A stretch of 64,000 bases of DNA from RPQJ01 sp963698735 (lineage in GTDB: Bacteria > Pseudomonadota > Gammaproteobacteria > Steroidobacterales > Steroidobacteraceae). The position numbers and the translations under genes are program-made. The first letter of the stretch is position 1, and each line of letters begins with the position of its first letter. Shown here piece after piece: positions 26,324 through 35,395 of the stretch. Under the pieces are notes generated by a model, which saw nothing but the letters and a program-made list of their open reading frames with translations, was not told the DNA's origin and did no database searches. The stretch covers positions 124,001-188,000 of the forward strand of contig CAVOSA010000024.1 of the NCBI GenBank assembly GCA_963698735.1, given 5' to 3'.

Positions 26324-26880
26324 ACAGCAACGACATCGCCCTTTCGCTCGGCCCCTGCGCCGACTACGAGTTCGACCTGGTCGAACTGTTCGAGGGCTCG
26401 CTGGAAGCCGGTCGCGCCACCCTCGTGCGGCAGCACATGGAGCGCTGCACCCGTTGTCGCGCCTACACCTCTGCGCTTGGCGCACTCGATGCCGCGCTGG
26501 CCGGTGCCTTGCCGCGCCCCGCCCTGTCGACGGAATTCGACGCGCACCTGCGGGAGCGGATTGCGGAACTGGCCCAAGTGCCGAGTCGCACGGCGGCACT
26601 CGCCGCAGCAGAACGCGAGCACGCGTGGATACTGCAGAACCTGGGTCGCGGCCTCAGCTGGCGAACGGCGCTGAATGCGGCGGCGCTGGGATCCGTCGTC
26701 GGCGGCGTCGTCGTCGGTCTCGATTCCGTCGCGCCGGGATTGCTGCAATCGTTTGGCCTCGTTGCCCCGGGCATGAGTGCGACGCTGACGTTCTCAATCG
26801 CACTCGGCGCGGTGTTTGCCGTGTGTGGCGCGGTCTTTGCGCGAGGGTCGGCCGGCGGCTCGATGCTGCTCACGGACTGA
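26320..26880 (+). CDS. Zinc-finger anti-sigma factor
   Basis: A 186-residue protein with the ZAS motif His39-x3-Cys43-x2-Cys46 (HMERCTRC) near the N-terminus, which binds zinc and clamps ECF factors. Hydrophobic stretches at about 115-135 and 140-175 make it a likely inner-membrane protein with a cytoplasmic N-terminus. Its start lies within the sigma gene's stop. The signal that releases the sigma factor cannot be read from sequence. Confidence 0.88.
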   Translation: MNSNDIALSLGPCADYEFDLVELFEGSLEAGRATLVRQHMERCTRCRAYTSALGALDAALAGALPRPALSTEFDAHLRERIAELAQVPSRTAALAAAEREHAWILQNLGRGLSWRTALNAAALGSVVGGVVVGLDSVAPGLLQSFGLVAPGMSATLTFSIALGAVFAVCGAVFARGSAGGSMLLTD

Positions 26881-26919
26881 TCGCCCGCGCGCTGCTGGCA
26901 ACCCCGGCGGGCGCGTCGC

Positions 26920-27684
26920 TTACGCGTTGTGGTCCTCGATGATCGAGTTGCCACCATCGGCAACGATCAATTGACCGACGATGTATGAGGCGGCCGGAGA
27001 CGCGAGGAACGCAATCAGCGCCGCGATCTCGCCCGGCGAGCCCGAACGTCGGACCGGCGTACGCAGTCCCGCGGCGGCTTCCCGCTCGGTCTGCGAGCCC
27101 GTCGCAATCCACCCCGGCGCGACCGCATTCACAGTCACCCCGTACGGCGCCGCCTCGAGCGCGATGGCGCGCGTGAAGCCGACCATGCCGGCTTTCGCGG
27201 CTGCATACGCGGTATCACCCGCGACGGCGGACACGGCTCCGGTCGTCGACGACACGTTCACGATGCGGCCATAGCCACGAGCCTTCATGCCGAGCAGGAA
27301 TGCGCGCGTCACGAGGAATGAGGACGTCAGGTTGCGCTCGAGCGAGCGCTGCCAGTCGACGAGGTCGAGTCGTTCGAGGTTGCCTGGGGCGTCCATCGCG
27401 CCCAGGACAGCCATGCCGGCGTTGTTGACGAGCACGCTCACGTCACCGAGCGCTTCCGCGTGCTCATGCAGTCGCTCGATGTCGGGCTCGCTCGTCAGGT
27501 CAGCGACGATCGGGTGGGCCTCGTGCCCCTCGGCGCGGAGTTCAGCCGCGCGATCCTTGATCCGGTCGGTGGTCGAGACGATGAGAATGCGATGCCCGGC
27601 GCGGGCGAGCGCCCGCGCCGTCGCAATGCCGATACCTGTCGGGCTGCCGGCACCCGTGACGACGGCGATGGTGCGCGCGGTCAC
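26920..27684 (-). CDS. Short-chain dehydrogenase/reductase (FabG-like)
   Basis: A 254-residue classical SDR with TGAGSPTGIG cofactor motif, NNAG, the active-site Ser in NVSSTTG and the YAAAK pair of Tyr and Lys. PGWIATG and the C-terminal VADGG are usual. Substrate unknown. It lies 11 bp after ilvE and closes the branched-chain keto-acid operon, so it may act on a hydroxy or keto acyl intermediate of that pathway; this is inference from position. Confidence 0.85.
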   Translation of the reverse strand: MTARTIAVVTGAGSPTGIGIATARALARAGHRILIVSTTDRIKDRAAELRAEGHEAHPIVADLTSEPDIERLHEHAEALGDVSVLVNNAGMAVLGAMDAPGNLERLDLVDWQRSLERNLTSSFLVTRAFLLGMKARGYGRIVNVSSTTGAVSAVAGDTAYAAAKAGMVGFTRAIALEAAPYGVTVNAVAPGWIATGSQTEREAAAGLRTPVRRSGSPGEIAALIAFLASPAASYIVGQLIVADGGNSIIEDHNA

Positions 27685-27695
27685 GGGCGGCCGGC

Positions 27696-28709
27696 TCAGA
27701 CCTTGCGGGTCCAGCCGAACGAGTCGGGCGCCACGCCGTTCTGGATGTCGACGAGCGCGGCGCGCAGCTTCTGCGTCACTGGACCGACGTCGCCGCTGCC
27801 GACGCGCACTTCCGTGCCGTCGCTGCGCACCAGCGTACCGACGCCCGCGAGCACGGCCGCAGTGCCCGACAACGCGGCTTCACCGGTCTTGACCCATTCC
27901 ATCATCTCGGCGACGTCGAAGATGCGTTCTTCGACCTTGAATCCCATCTGCTTCGCCATCGTCAGCAGCGAATCGCGCGTGACGCCGTGGAGGAACGTGG
28001 CGTCCAGGCTGCGCGTGAGGATGTGGCCTTCGCGGATCAGCAGGAAGTTCGCGGCGCCGGTTTCCTGCACCGAGCCTTCCGGGCAGAACAGCACCTGGTC
28101 GATCTTGTACTTGTCCTTCGCGGCGAGCGTCGGGCCCATGGCCGCGGCGTAGTTGCCGCCGGTCTTGACCATGCCGAGATGCTCGGCGGTGCGGTGCTTC
28201 TGGTCCTCGACGTAGATGCGCAGCGGCTTCATGCCGCCGGAAAAGTAGTCCCACACCGGGCTCGCGAGCACGATCAGCGTCGCTTCGTTCGACGGCTGCG
28301 ACGCGGCGCCGATGTTCGGCATCGTACCGAACAGCACGGGTCGCATGTACAACGCACCCGGGGGCTCCGGCACCTGCGCGCGGTTGCGGTCGATCGTCTG
28401 CAGGATCATGCGCTCGAGCTGCGCCTCCTCCGGCACGGGCAGCATCAGCAGTTTCGCGCTCTGGCGCAGGCGCGCCATGTGCCGATCCATGCGGAAGACG
28501 TGAATGCTGTCGTCGGCCCAGCGATACGCCTTGAAGCCTTCGAAGCAGGTGCTCGCGTAATGCAGCACGTGGGCACCGGGATGCATCGGGATCGGCGCCA
28601 CCGGCACCAGCCGGTCGGCGCTCCAGGCGCCCTTGGCGTAGGTGGCGATGCTCATCTGGTCGGCGAGGACGGTGCCGAACGCCGGACGCGCCTGGGGAGT
28701 CGTGGTCAT
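27696..28709 (-). CDS. ilvE: Branched-chain amino acid aminotransferase
   Basis: A 337-residue PLP enzyme of fold type IV, of the longer eukaryote-like BCAT group. LHYASTCFEGFKAYR, KTGGNYAAAM (the PLP Lys region is nearby) and FCPEGSVQETGAANFLLI are family blocks. It makes the keto acids that the adjacent dehydrogenase decarboxylates, so the operon covers the first two steps of Leu, Ile and Val breakdown. It follows the E2 gene by 42 bp. Confidence 0.93.
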   Translation of the reverse strand: MTTTPQARPAFGTVLADQMSIATYAKGAWSADRLVPVAPIPMHPGAHVLHYASTCFEGFKAYRWADDSIHVFRMDRHMARLRQSAKLLMLPVPEEAQLERMILQTIDRNRAQVPEPPGALYMRPVLFGTMPNIGAASQPSNEATLIVLASPVWDYFSGGMKPLRIYVEDQKHRTAEHLGMVKTGGNYAAAMGPTLAAKDKYKIDQVLFCPEGSVQETGAANFLLIREGHILTRSLDATFLHGVTRDSLLTMAKQMGFKVEERIFDVAEMMEWVKTGEAALSGTAAVLAGVGTLVRSDGTEVRVGSGDVGPVTQKLRAALVDIQNGVAPDSFGWTRKV

Positions 28710-28751
28710 GGGAGTGTTCTCGGGACGGGGCTGCGCGGTTGAAGTGTGATT

Positions 28752-30065
28752 CTAGCCGGGGATGAAGATCGTCGCCGGGTGCTCGAGCAGATCCTTGAGC
28801 GCCAGGATCATGGCCGCAGCGTCATAGCCGTCCACGAACCGGTGATCGAACGACGACGACAGGTTCATGATGCGGCGGATCGCCACGGAACCGTTCAGTA
28901 CGACCGGGCGATCGATCGCCTTGTTGACGCCGATGATGCCCATTTCGGGCGCGTTGATGATCGGAGTCGAAACGATGCCGCCCATCCGGCCGAGGCTGGT
29001 GATCGTGATCGTGGAGCCGGACAACTCTTCGCGCGACGCTTTGCCGGTCCTGGCGGCGTCGGAGACGCGCCGGATCTCGTCCGACAGGTCCCACAGCGTG
29101 CGGGCTTCAGCATGGCGCACGACCGGGACCTTGAGGCCGTCCGGTGTCTGCGTTGCCACGCCCAGGTGAACCGGGTGGTGACGGATCAGCACGTTGCGCT
29201 CGGCGTCGTAGTGCGCGTTGCACTGCGGGAACTCCTCCAGCGCACGCGCGAGCGCGGCGGCGAGGAACGGCAGGTACGTGAGTGCCGGCGTGCCCTTTGG
29301 CGCCTTCGAGTTGAGATGCACGCGCAGCGATTCGAGGTCGGTGACGTCCACTTCCTCGACGTAGGAGAAATGCGGAATGGTGCGGGCCGCGTCCGTCATG
29401 CGCTGGGCGATCACTCGCCGCACGCCGATGACCTTGATCTCCTCGGTGCCGGTACGCGGCCGCAGCAACGAAGGCGCGGCCGCAGAACCGCCGTTCCTGG
29501 TCGACGGCGTGGCGCCGCTCATTGCGGCCTCGAAGTCCTTCGGCGTGATGCGGCCGGTCGGGCCTGAGCCTGCCACCTGCCGCAGGTCGATGCCCGCCTC
29601 GCGGGCCTTGCGACGCGTCGCGGGCGAAGCTTTCACGCGGCCGGTTTCGCTTTTCACCTCTCCCGCGTCAGCAGGAGCGGTCGGACGGAGTCCGGGTGAG
29701 GGCGCACGCAGTGCGGGTGAGGGCTCGCTTCTCGGACCCTCACCCCCACCCTCTCCCGCTCGCGCGGGAGAGGGAGCAGAGACAGCAGTCACTGGCTGTG
29801 GCGGGGCCGCGTCGTCTGCGCTCGACTCCGTTTCGAACACGACGAGTTCGGAACCGACGCGAACCATGTCGCCCGGCTGCCCGTTGATCGTGACGACCTT
29901 GCCCGAGACCGGAGCCGGCACTTCCACCGCCGCCTTGTCGGTCATGACTTCGGCCATGACCTGGTCCTCCTTGACCATGTCGCCGACTTTGATGTGCCAG
30001 GCGACGACCTCGGCCTCGACCGTGCCTTCGCCGAGGTCCGGCATCTTGAAGACGTAGCGCGTCAT
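28752..30065 (-). CDS. bkdB: Branched-chain alpha-keto acid dehydrogenase E2 (lipoamide acyltransferase)
   Basis: A 437-residue E2 core. The lipoyl domain carries Lys44 in MTDKAAVEV. A linker follows, then the E1/E3-binding domain from about residue 145 (KASPATRRKAREAGIDL), and the acyltransferase domain ending with DHRFVDG, the His/Asp active-site motif. The linker at residues 98-138 is encoded by palindromic repeats of the type also found in cphA. Start ATG 30065 overlaps the E1beta stop by four bases. No E3 (lpd) gene is in the window. Whether the substrate is branched-chain acids rather than pyruvate is supported by ilvE and the Lrp-type regulator. Confidence 0.92.
   Translation of the reverse strand: MTRYVFKMPDLGEGTVEAEVVAWHIKVGDMVKEDQVMAEVMTDKAAVEVPAPVSGKVVTINGQPGDMVRVGSELVVFETESSADDAAPPQPVTAVSAPSPARAGEGGGEGPRSEPSPALRAPSPGLRPTAPADAGEVKSETGRVKASPATRRKAREAGIDLRQVAGSGPTGRITPKDFEAAMSGATPSTRNGGSAAAPSLLRPRTGTEEIKVIGVRRVIAQRMTDAARTIPHFSYVEEVDVTDLESLRVHLNSKAPKGTPALTYLPFLAAALARALEEFPQCNAHYDAERNVLIRHHPVHLGVATQTPDGLKVPVVRHAEARTLWDLSDEIRRVSDAARTGKASREELSGSTITITSLGRMGGIVSTPIINAPEMGIIGVNKAIDRPVVLNGSVAIRRIMNLSSSFDHRFVDGYDAAAMILALKDLLEHPATIFIPG
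29653..29723 (+). repeat. Palindromic coding repeat in the E2 linker, unit D
   Basis: CACCTCTCCCGCGTCAGCAG begins the unit and GCACGCAGTGCGGGTGAGGG ends it. The end block is nearly the same as in the cphA units A and B. Here the repeat lies antisense to the gene reading direction and is translated as proline/alanine-rich linker. Confidence 0.75.
29749..29774 (+). repeat. Palindromic coding repeat in the E2 linker, unit E
   Basis: CCCTCTCCCGC (29749-29759) and GCGGGAGAGGG (29764-29774) form a perfect 11-bp stem with loop TCGC. It shares CTCTCCCGC/GCGGGAGAG with unit B in cphA. Confidence 0.85.
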
Positions 30066-31078
30066 GCGGCCTCCATCACGGCCTTCAAGGCCGCTGCCAC
30101 GCGCAGCGGACCCGGGAAGTACTCCCACTCGAACGCATGCGGATACGGGGTGTCCCAGCCCGCGACGCGGCCGATCGGCGCCTCGAGGTCCCAGAAGCAT
30201 TCTTCCTGGATCGTGGCCGACAGTTCGGCGCCGAAGCCGGAGAACCGCGTCGCCTCGTGCGCGATCAGGCAGCGGCCGGTCTTCTTCACCGACGTGCAGA
30301 TGGTGTCGACGTCGAGCGGCACCATTGACCGCACGTCGATGATCTCGGCGTCGATGCCGAGCGCCCTGGCCGCGGCTTCGCAGACGTAGATCATCGTGCC
30401 GTACGCGACCATCGTGACCGCGCTGCCCTTGCGCACGATGTCGGCTTTGCCGATCGGCACCGTGTAGTAGCCGTCCGGCACTTCACCTTTCGGGTGCGTG
30501 CTCCACGGCACCGCAGGCTTGTTCGCGTCGCCGTCGAACGGGCCGTTGTAGAGGCGCTTTGGCTCGAAGAACACGACCGGGTCGTCGTCCTCGATCGAGG
30601 CGATCAACAGGCCTTTGGCGTCGTACGGCGTCGAGGGCATCACGACCTTGATGCCGCAGACGTGCGTGAAGATGCCTTCGGGACTCTGCGAGTGCGTCTG
30701 GCCGCCGCGGATGCCGCCGCCGCAGGGCGTGCGGATCGTCACGGGCGCCCAGAAGTCGCCGGCGCTGCGATAGCGCAGGCGCGCGAGCTCCGAAAAAATC
30801 TGGTCGCAGGCAGGATAGATGTAGTCCGCGAACTGCACTTCCGCGATCGGGCGCAGCCCGTTCACGCCCATGCCGATCGCGGCGCCGACGATCGCGCCTT
30901 CGGCGATCGGCGTATCCAGCACGCGGTGCTCGCCGTACTTGCGCTGCAGGCCGTCGGTCACTCGGAACACGCCGCCGAAGTAGCCGATGTCCTCGCCGAG
31001 CACCACCACGTTCGGGTCACGCGCCAGCATGATGTCCATCGCGGAGTTGAGCGCCTGGATCATGTTCATCTGTGCCAT
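30062..31078 (-). CDS. bkdA2: Branched-chain alpha-keto acid dehydrogenase E1 beta
   Basis: A 338-residue subunit of the thiamine-dependent decarboxylase. LGEDIGYFGGVFRVT, DTPIAEGAIVGAAIGM, FADYIYPACDQI and RTPCGGGIRGGQTHSQSPE are the hallmark blocks of the beta subunit. It pairs with the alpha subunit encoded 2 bp upstream. Start ATG 31078. The open frame further upstream lies within the E1alpha gene. Confidence 0.94.
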   Translation of the reverse strand: MAQMNMIQALNSAMDIMLARDPNVVVLGEDIGYFGGVFRVTDGLQRKYGEHRVLDTPIAEGAIVGAAIGMGVNGLRPIAEVQFADYIYPACDQIFSELARLRYRSAGDFWAPVTIRTPCGGGIRGGQTHSQSPEGIFTHVCGIKVVMPSTPYDAKGLLIASIEDDDPVVFFEPKRLYNGPFDGDANKPAVPWSTHPKGEVPDGYYTVPIGKADIVRKGSAVTMVAYGTMIYVCEAAARALGIDAEIIDVRSMVPLDVDTICTSVKKTGRCLIAHEATRFSGFGAELSATIQEECFWDLEAPIGRVAGWDTPYPHAFEWEYFPGPLRVAAALKAVMEAA

Positions 31079-31080
31079 GG

Positions 31081-32319
31081 TCAGACTCCCTGCTCCGCAC
31101 GCAGCTGTTCGCGCTGCCTGCGCAGGCTCTCGGGCATCTCCTTGAACACGTCCTGGAACATCAGGTCGCGGTTCAGGCGCGGTCCGTCGGTCAGGGTGCC
31201 GTACTGCACGGCCTCCTTCCAGCTTTCGGTCACCTGTTGCTCGAGTTCCTGCGCGAGCGCGGCGTGCCGCTCCTCCGACCACTCGCCGAGCGCGATCAGG
31301 TGGTTCTTGAGGCGCAACACCGGGTCGCCGAGCGGCCATTTTTCGTAGTCGTCCTTGGGCCGGTAGCGCGACGGGTCGTCACTCGTCGAATGCGCAGCGG
31401 CGCGGTACGTGACGTGCTCGATGAGCGTCGGGCCCGCGCCGGTGCGCGCGCGCTCCGCTGCCCACTGCGTCACGGCGTACACCGCCAGGAAATCGTTGCC
31501 GTCGACGCGAATGCCCGCCATGCCGTAGCCAGGGCCGCGCGCCGCGAACGAGCGCTGCTCGCCGCCCGCGAACCCCTGGAAGGTCGAGATCGCCCACTGG
31601 TTGTTGACGATGTTGAGGATCACCGGCGCCATGTAGACCGAGGCGAACAGCATCGCGTGGTGGAAGTCCGCCTCTGCGCTCGAGCCCTCGCCGATCCACG
31701 ACACCGCGATGTCGTCCTCGCCCTTGATCGCCGCGGCCATCGCCCAGCCTACGGCCTGCGGGAACTGCGTGGTCAGGTTGCCCGAGATCGAGAAGATGCG
31801 GCCTTCGGCCCAGTGGTACATCACGGGCAGCTGGCGGCCCTTGCACATGTCGCGAGTGTTCGACAGCAACTGGCACATCAGGTCCACCAGCGGTCGTCCG
31901 CGGACCATGTACAGGCCCTGGTTGCGATAGGCCGGGAACAGCATGTCCGACGGCCGCAGCGCCATGCCCTGCGCAACCGACACCGCTTCCTCGCCGAGGG
32001 AGCGCATGTAGAAAGACGTCTTGCCCTGCCGCTGCGCGCGCTGCATGCGCTCGTCGAAGATGCGCGTGAGCAACATGTGGCGCAGGCCGATCTGCAGCTC
32101 GGGTGGATCGAGGTGCGGATTCCATTGCCCGACCGCCACGTGGCGATCGTCGAGCACCCGGACCAGCTCGGTCGAGAGATTGCCGATGTCCCGCACGCGG
32201 GCATTCACGTCGGGGCGGTGCACTGCACCCGCCGGCGAGGTCTCCAGGTAGCTGAAGTCCGGTGCTTCGCCCGGACGGGAATGGTGCTTCGGTACGTGCA
32301 GTCTTGATCGACGCGGCAT
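31081..32319 (-). CDS. bkdA1: Branched-chain alpha-keto acid dehydrogenase E1 alpha
   Basis: A 412-residue subunit that binds thiamine diphosphate. The TPP motif starts GEGSSAEADFHHAM and ends NNQWAIST. RTGAGPTLIEHVTYR and AHSTSDDPSRYR form the conserved phosphorylation-loop region. Length matches Pseudomonas BkdA1 better than pyruvate E1alpha. I prefer the ATG at 32319, with GAGG six bases upstream, to the in-frame GTG at 32340. It is the first gene of the operon, divergent from the Lrp/AsnC gene at 32460. Confidence 0.93.
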   Translation of the reverse strand: MPRRSRLHVPKHHSRPGEAPDFSYLETSPAGAVHRPDVNARVRDIGNLSTELVRVLDDRHVAVGQWNPHLDPPELQIGLRHMLLTRIFDERMQRAQRQGKTSFYMRSLGEEAVSVAQGMALRPSDMLFPAYRNQGLYMVRGRPLVDLMCQLLSNTRDMCKGRQLPVMYHWAEGRIFSISGNLTTQFPQAVGWAMAAAIKGEDDIAVSWIGEGSSAEADFHHAMLFASVYMAPVILNIVNNQWAISTFQGFAGGEQRSFAARGPGYGMAGIRVDGNDFLAVYAVTQWAAERARTGAGPTLIEHVTYRAAAHSTSDDPSRYRPKDDYEKWPLGDPVLRLKNHLIALGEWSEERHAALAQELEQQVTESWKEAVQYGTLTDGPRLNRDLMFQDVFKEMPESLRRQREQLRAEQGV

Positions 32320-32405
32320 CGGAATCCTCGCTGGATACACTCAATACAGATGCGTTGGGCCGGTTAGCGAGGTAGATTACTGACCGTGAAGTGGGGGTGC
32401 CGGAA

Positions 32406-32427
32406 TTGTTGCATTGCGGTGCAGCAA
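32406..32427 (+). promoter_or_regulatory. Lrp/AsnC-type operator between bkdA1 and its regulator
   Basis: TTGTTGCA (32406-32413) and TGCAGCAA (32420-32427) form a dyad with one mismatch and a 6-base centre. It lies in the 140-bp gap between the divergent bkdA1 and Lrp-type genes. Binding by the adjacent regulator is inferred. Confidence 0.5.
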
Positions 32428-32459
32428 TAAGGAATGTTTGTTTCAGGGAGCGCACTTTC

Positions 32460-32942
32460 ATGGAAGAGGCATCAACCTCTCGCCTGGACAAGGTCGACCG
32501 GAAGATCCTGGACCTGCTGCAACGCGAAGGCGCTTTGTCGGTCGCGGAGGTCGCCTCGCGAACCGGCCTGTCGACGACCACCTGCTGGCGCCGGATCCAG
32601 AACCTCGAGCAATCGGGCGTGATCAAAGGCCGTGTGGCGCTGCTCGACCGCGCGGCGCTCGGCCTGGACGTCACCATCTTCGCGCACGTGAAACTCTCGA
32701 CGCAGGGTCGCGACGCGATTGCCGCGTTCTCCGAAGCGATCCGCGAGCGCCCGGAAGTGCTCGACTGCTACACCACGATGGGCGAGTGGGACTTCATGCT
32801 TCGCGTCGTGACCCGTGACATCAAGGCGTACGAGGCGTTCTACCTCGACCACCTGTCGAAGTTGCCGTACGTGCAGTCGATCAATTCGTCGGTGACGGTC
32901 ACCGTGATCAAGGAAACGACGATCCTCCCGATCGCGCTTTGA
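32460..32942 (+). CDS. Lrp/AsnC family regulator of the branched-chain operon
   Basis: A 160-residue regulator with an N-terminal helix-turn-helix (LDKVDRKILDLLQREGALSV, then GLSTTTCWRRIQNLEQSGVI) and a C-terminal RAM ligand-binding domain (VLDCYTTMGEWDFMLRVVT). In Pseudomonas the Lrp-like BkdR activates bkd genes in response to branched-chain amino acids; its divergent position here suggests the same. The start ATG 32460 was chosen because the HTH begins soon after; open frame upstream is noncoding and covers the operator-like dyad. Confidence 0.92.
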   Translation: MEEASTSRLDKVDRKILDLLQREGALSVAEVASRTGLSTTTCWRRIQNLEQSGVIKGRVALLDRAALGLDVTIFAHVKLSTQGRDAIAAFSEAIRERPEVLDCYTTMGEWDFMLRVVTRDIKAYEAFYLDHLSKLPYVQSINSSVTVTVIKETTILPIAL

Positions 32943-32952
32943 TCTGCCGCGC

Positions 32953-34698
32953 TCAGCCGCTGATGCGCCGCCACAGTGCGCGCCCGACCAGCCGTGCCTT
33001 GGTGCCGAAGTCAAAACGCTCGAGGTTGGTCTTGACGATGCCTTCCGTGAACCGCGTGCGCTTCGAGTAGTCCACCAGCACGTCGACGAGCACCGGCTTG
33101 CGTTCGCGCGACGCGGACGCAAGCGCATCCCGGATCACACCATCGATGTCGGCATCGCTGGCGATGCGCAGGAACTTCGCACCGGTCGCCTGCGCCACGC
33201 CCGCTACGTCGAGCGGGCCGAGCACCGTGCAGGTCTTGCGGTTGTAGGGAATCTCCTGTGCCTGCGCGATCTGCGCCAGTTCGCCGTCGCTGAACACGAA
33301 CACGACCAGGCCGAGTTCCTGCGCCGTGGCCGTCGCGAGTTCCATCGCCGTCATGCGGAACGCGCCGTCGCCCACGATGCCGACGACGGGCAGCTCCGGT
33401 CGCGCGAGCTTTGCGCCGATCGTCGCCGGGACGCAGTAGCCCATGCAGTTGAAGTCGGTCGGCGAAATCATGCCGCGCGAGCGGTGGACGGGCATCAGCT
33501 CCGCCGCGAGGAACGTGTGGTTGCCGTCGTCGAGCACGACGGTCGACTCGTCGGGCAATTGACGTCGCAGGCTCGCGAAGAAGCGAGCGGGATTCACGCG
33601 ACCCTTGGCATCGTGACTCAGCCATTCCTCCATGTAGGCGGTCTTCTGCTCGCGGATCGTCGCCTCGACCTTCGCGCGACGCTCGCCAGCCGCAACGGGC
33701 GGTGCGTCACCAAGCGCCTGCAGCAACAAAGTCAGCACTGCCTTCGCATCGCCTTCGAGCGCGACTCTGGCCGGGTAGTTGGCGCTGAACACGCCCGGAT
33801 TGATGTCCACGTGGACCAGGTCGGCCGGCGGTGTCCAACCGTAGCTGCCGGTTGCGATCTCGCCGAAGCGCGTGCCGACAGCGAGCATGCAATCCGTGTC
33901 CGCAAAGGATTTCTCCACCGCGGGCACGGCAGCGCGGCCGAGGCAGAACCCCGCGTGCAGCGGATGATTGGCGGGAAACGCGCTAACGCCCTGCAAGGTG
34001 GTCGACACGGGCGCGCCGAGCTTCTCGGCGAGCAGCGCCACTTCGTGCGTGGCATCGACCGCGCCCCAGCCGACAAAGATCGTCGGCGCCCTGGCCTTGC
34101 GCAGCAGTTGTGCCGCAGCCGCCACTCGCTCCGGACTGCAGCGAGCCGCTGCAGACGACGGTCCCGGCGGCGCGACGCGAGGTCCTTCCTCGCCGGTCAT
34201 CAGCTGCAGGTTCACCGGAATCTCGACGAACACCGGCCCGGGCTCGCCGCTGGTCGCGACGTGCACGGCTTCGTAGATCGTCGGGAAGACGTCAGCGTGC
34301 TTTTCGACCAGCCACGTGCCCTTGGTGATCGGCTTCAGCAGCGCGTGCTGGTCGACGTCGTGGAGCTGGTACCTGCGTCCCGTGTCGCGACGGATGCCGC
34401 CTGCGATCACCAGCATGGGAATGCCGTCGAGAAACGCCTCGCCGATGCCGCTGGCGGCGTGCGTGACACCGGCCGCGGGCACGATGACCAGCGTGCCGAG
34501 GCTCGTGCCGCTGCGGCTCACGGCGTCTGCCATGAACGCCGCCCCGCCTTCGTGCGTCACCAGCACCGGCGTGATCGTTTCCGACTTCGCGAGCTCGTCG
34601 TAGATCTCGGTGTTGTGCACGCCGGGGATGCCGAACGTGAACCTCACGCCGACGTTTTCGAGGGCTTCACGAAGCATGGAGGCTGCGGTACGGCTCAT
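32953..34698 (-). CDS. Thiamine diphosphate-dependent enzyme, acetolactate synthase-like
   Basis: A 581-residue protein with the three-domain layout of the acetolactate synthase/benzoylformate decarboxylase family. The catalytic Glu50 is in THEGGAAFMADA. Central FAD/nucleotide-like domain features and the C-terminal TPP site GDGAFRMTAMELATA follow. No small regulatory subunit is nearby, so biosynthetic IlvB is unlikely; a catabolic decarboxylase or lyase is more probable. It is convergent with the Lrp gene (10 bp). The start ATG 34698 was chosen over longer upstream frames that lack similarity. Confidence 0.85.
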   Translation of the reverse strand: MSRTAASMLREALENVGVRFTFGIPGVHNTEIYDELAKSETITPVLVTHEGGAAFMADAVSRSGTSLGTLVIVPAAGVTHAASGIGEAFLDGIPMLVIAGGIRRDTGRRYQLHDVDQHALLKPITKGTWLVEKHADVFPTIYEAVHVATSGEPGPVFVEIPVNLQLMTGEEGPRVAPPGPSSAAARCSPERVAAAAQLLRKARAPTIFVGWGAVDATHEVALLAEKLGAPVSTTLQGVSAFPANHPLHAGFCLGRAAVPAVEKSFADTDCMLAVGTRFGEIATGSYGWTPPADLVHVDINPGVFSANYPARVALEGDAKAVLTLLLQALGDAPPVAAGERRAKVEATIREQKTAYMEEWLSHDAKGRVNPARFFASLRRQLPDESTVVLDDGNHTFLAAELMPVHRSRGMISPTDFNCMGYCVPATIGAKLARPELPVVGIVGDGAFRMTAMELATATAQELGLVVFVFSDGELAQIAQAQEIPYNRKTCTVLGPLDVAGVAQATGAKFLRIASDADIDGVIRDALASASRERKPVLVDVLVDYSKRTRFTEGIVKTNLERFDFGTKARLVGRALWRRISG

Positions 34699-34783
34699 GG
34701 CAGGCGTGCCTGATTCTGGTGCGGCCGGGGTTGGGTGCGTCAATTGTAGGCGCAGCCCACCATTGCGGCCATCGGCCTTGACC

Positions 34784-35395
34784 ATGACGCGGCACGCCAC
34801 CATTCTCGCTCGCATGCTGCGTCACGCATGCAAGGTACTGTCCGGCACCATGGCGCTGGCGTCGCTGGCTGGCTGCGCCTCGCTTTCGGAAAAGCAATGC
34901 CGCGCCCAGGACTGGTACCAGGTCGGGTACGAGGACGGCAACGCTGGTGCAAACGCCGGACGCATCGAGTCGCACTCCAGTGCCTGCGCCGCTTACGGCA
35001 TCGAGACCGACACTGCGCAATACGACATTGGACGCGCCGACGGGCTGCAGCGTTACTGCACCCTCGCGCGCGGCATCGAAACCGGGGTGCGGGGCTCGCC
35101 GTATTCGGGCGCTTGCGCCGGTGACCGTGAAGCGGAGTTCCTGCGAGGTTATCGCGAGGGCCGTCGCCTGTACGATGTCGATGTCAGGCTGGCGCGCGTC
35201 GAATCGGACATCGAGACGTATCGCCGGCGGCTGGCCGTCAAGGACATCGATGACGAGCAGCGCCGTCGCCTGTATCAGGTATTGCGCGACCTGGAATTCG
35301 ACCGGTCGAGACTCGAGGGCGAGCGCCGGCAGGTAGAGTGGGCGTTGCGAACCCTGGAGCGCGAGGCATACCGGAGGCCCCTGGGTCATGGGTGA
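34784..35395 (+). CDS. DUF2799-like lipoprotein
   Basis: A 203-residue predicted lipoprotein with lipobox LAGC at about residue 28-31. CRAQDWYQVGYEDGNAG and YDIGRADGLQRYC are followed by AEFLRGYREGRRLYDVD. The repeated GYxDG/GRxDG pattern fits DUF2799. The C-terminal third is a charged predicted coiled coil. Role unknown; the family sits in the cell envelope. An ATG at 34814 would give a more usual 21-residue signal and may be the true start. It overlaps the next gene by eight bases. Confidence 0.8.
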   Translation: MTRHATILARMLRHACKVLSGTMALASLAGCASLSEKQCRAQDWYQVGYEDGNAGANAGRIESHSSACAAYGIETDTAQYDIGRADGLQRYCTLARGIETGVRGSPYSGACAGDREAEFLRGYREGRRLYDVDVRLARVESDIETYRRRLAVKDIDDEQRRRLYQVLRDLEFDRSRLEGERRQVEWALRTLEREAYRRPLGHG

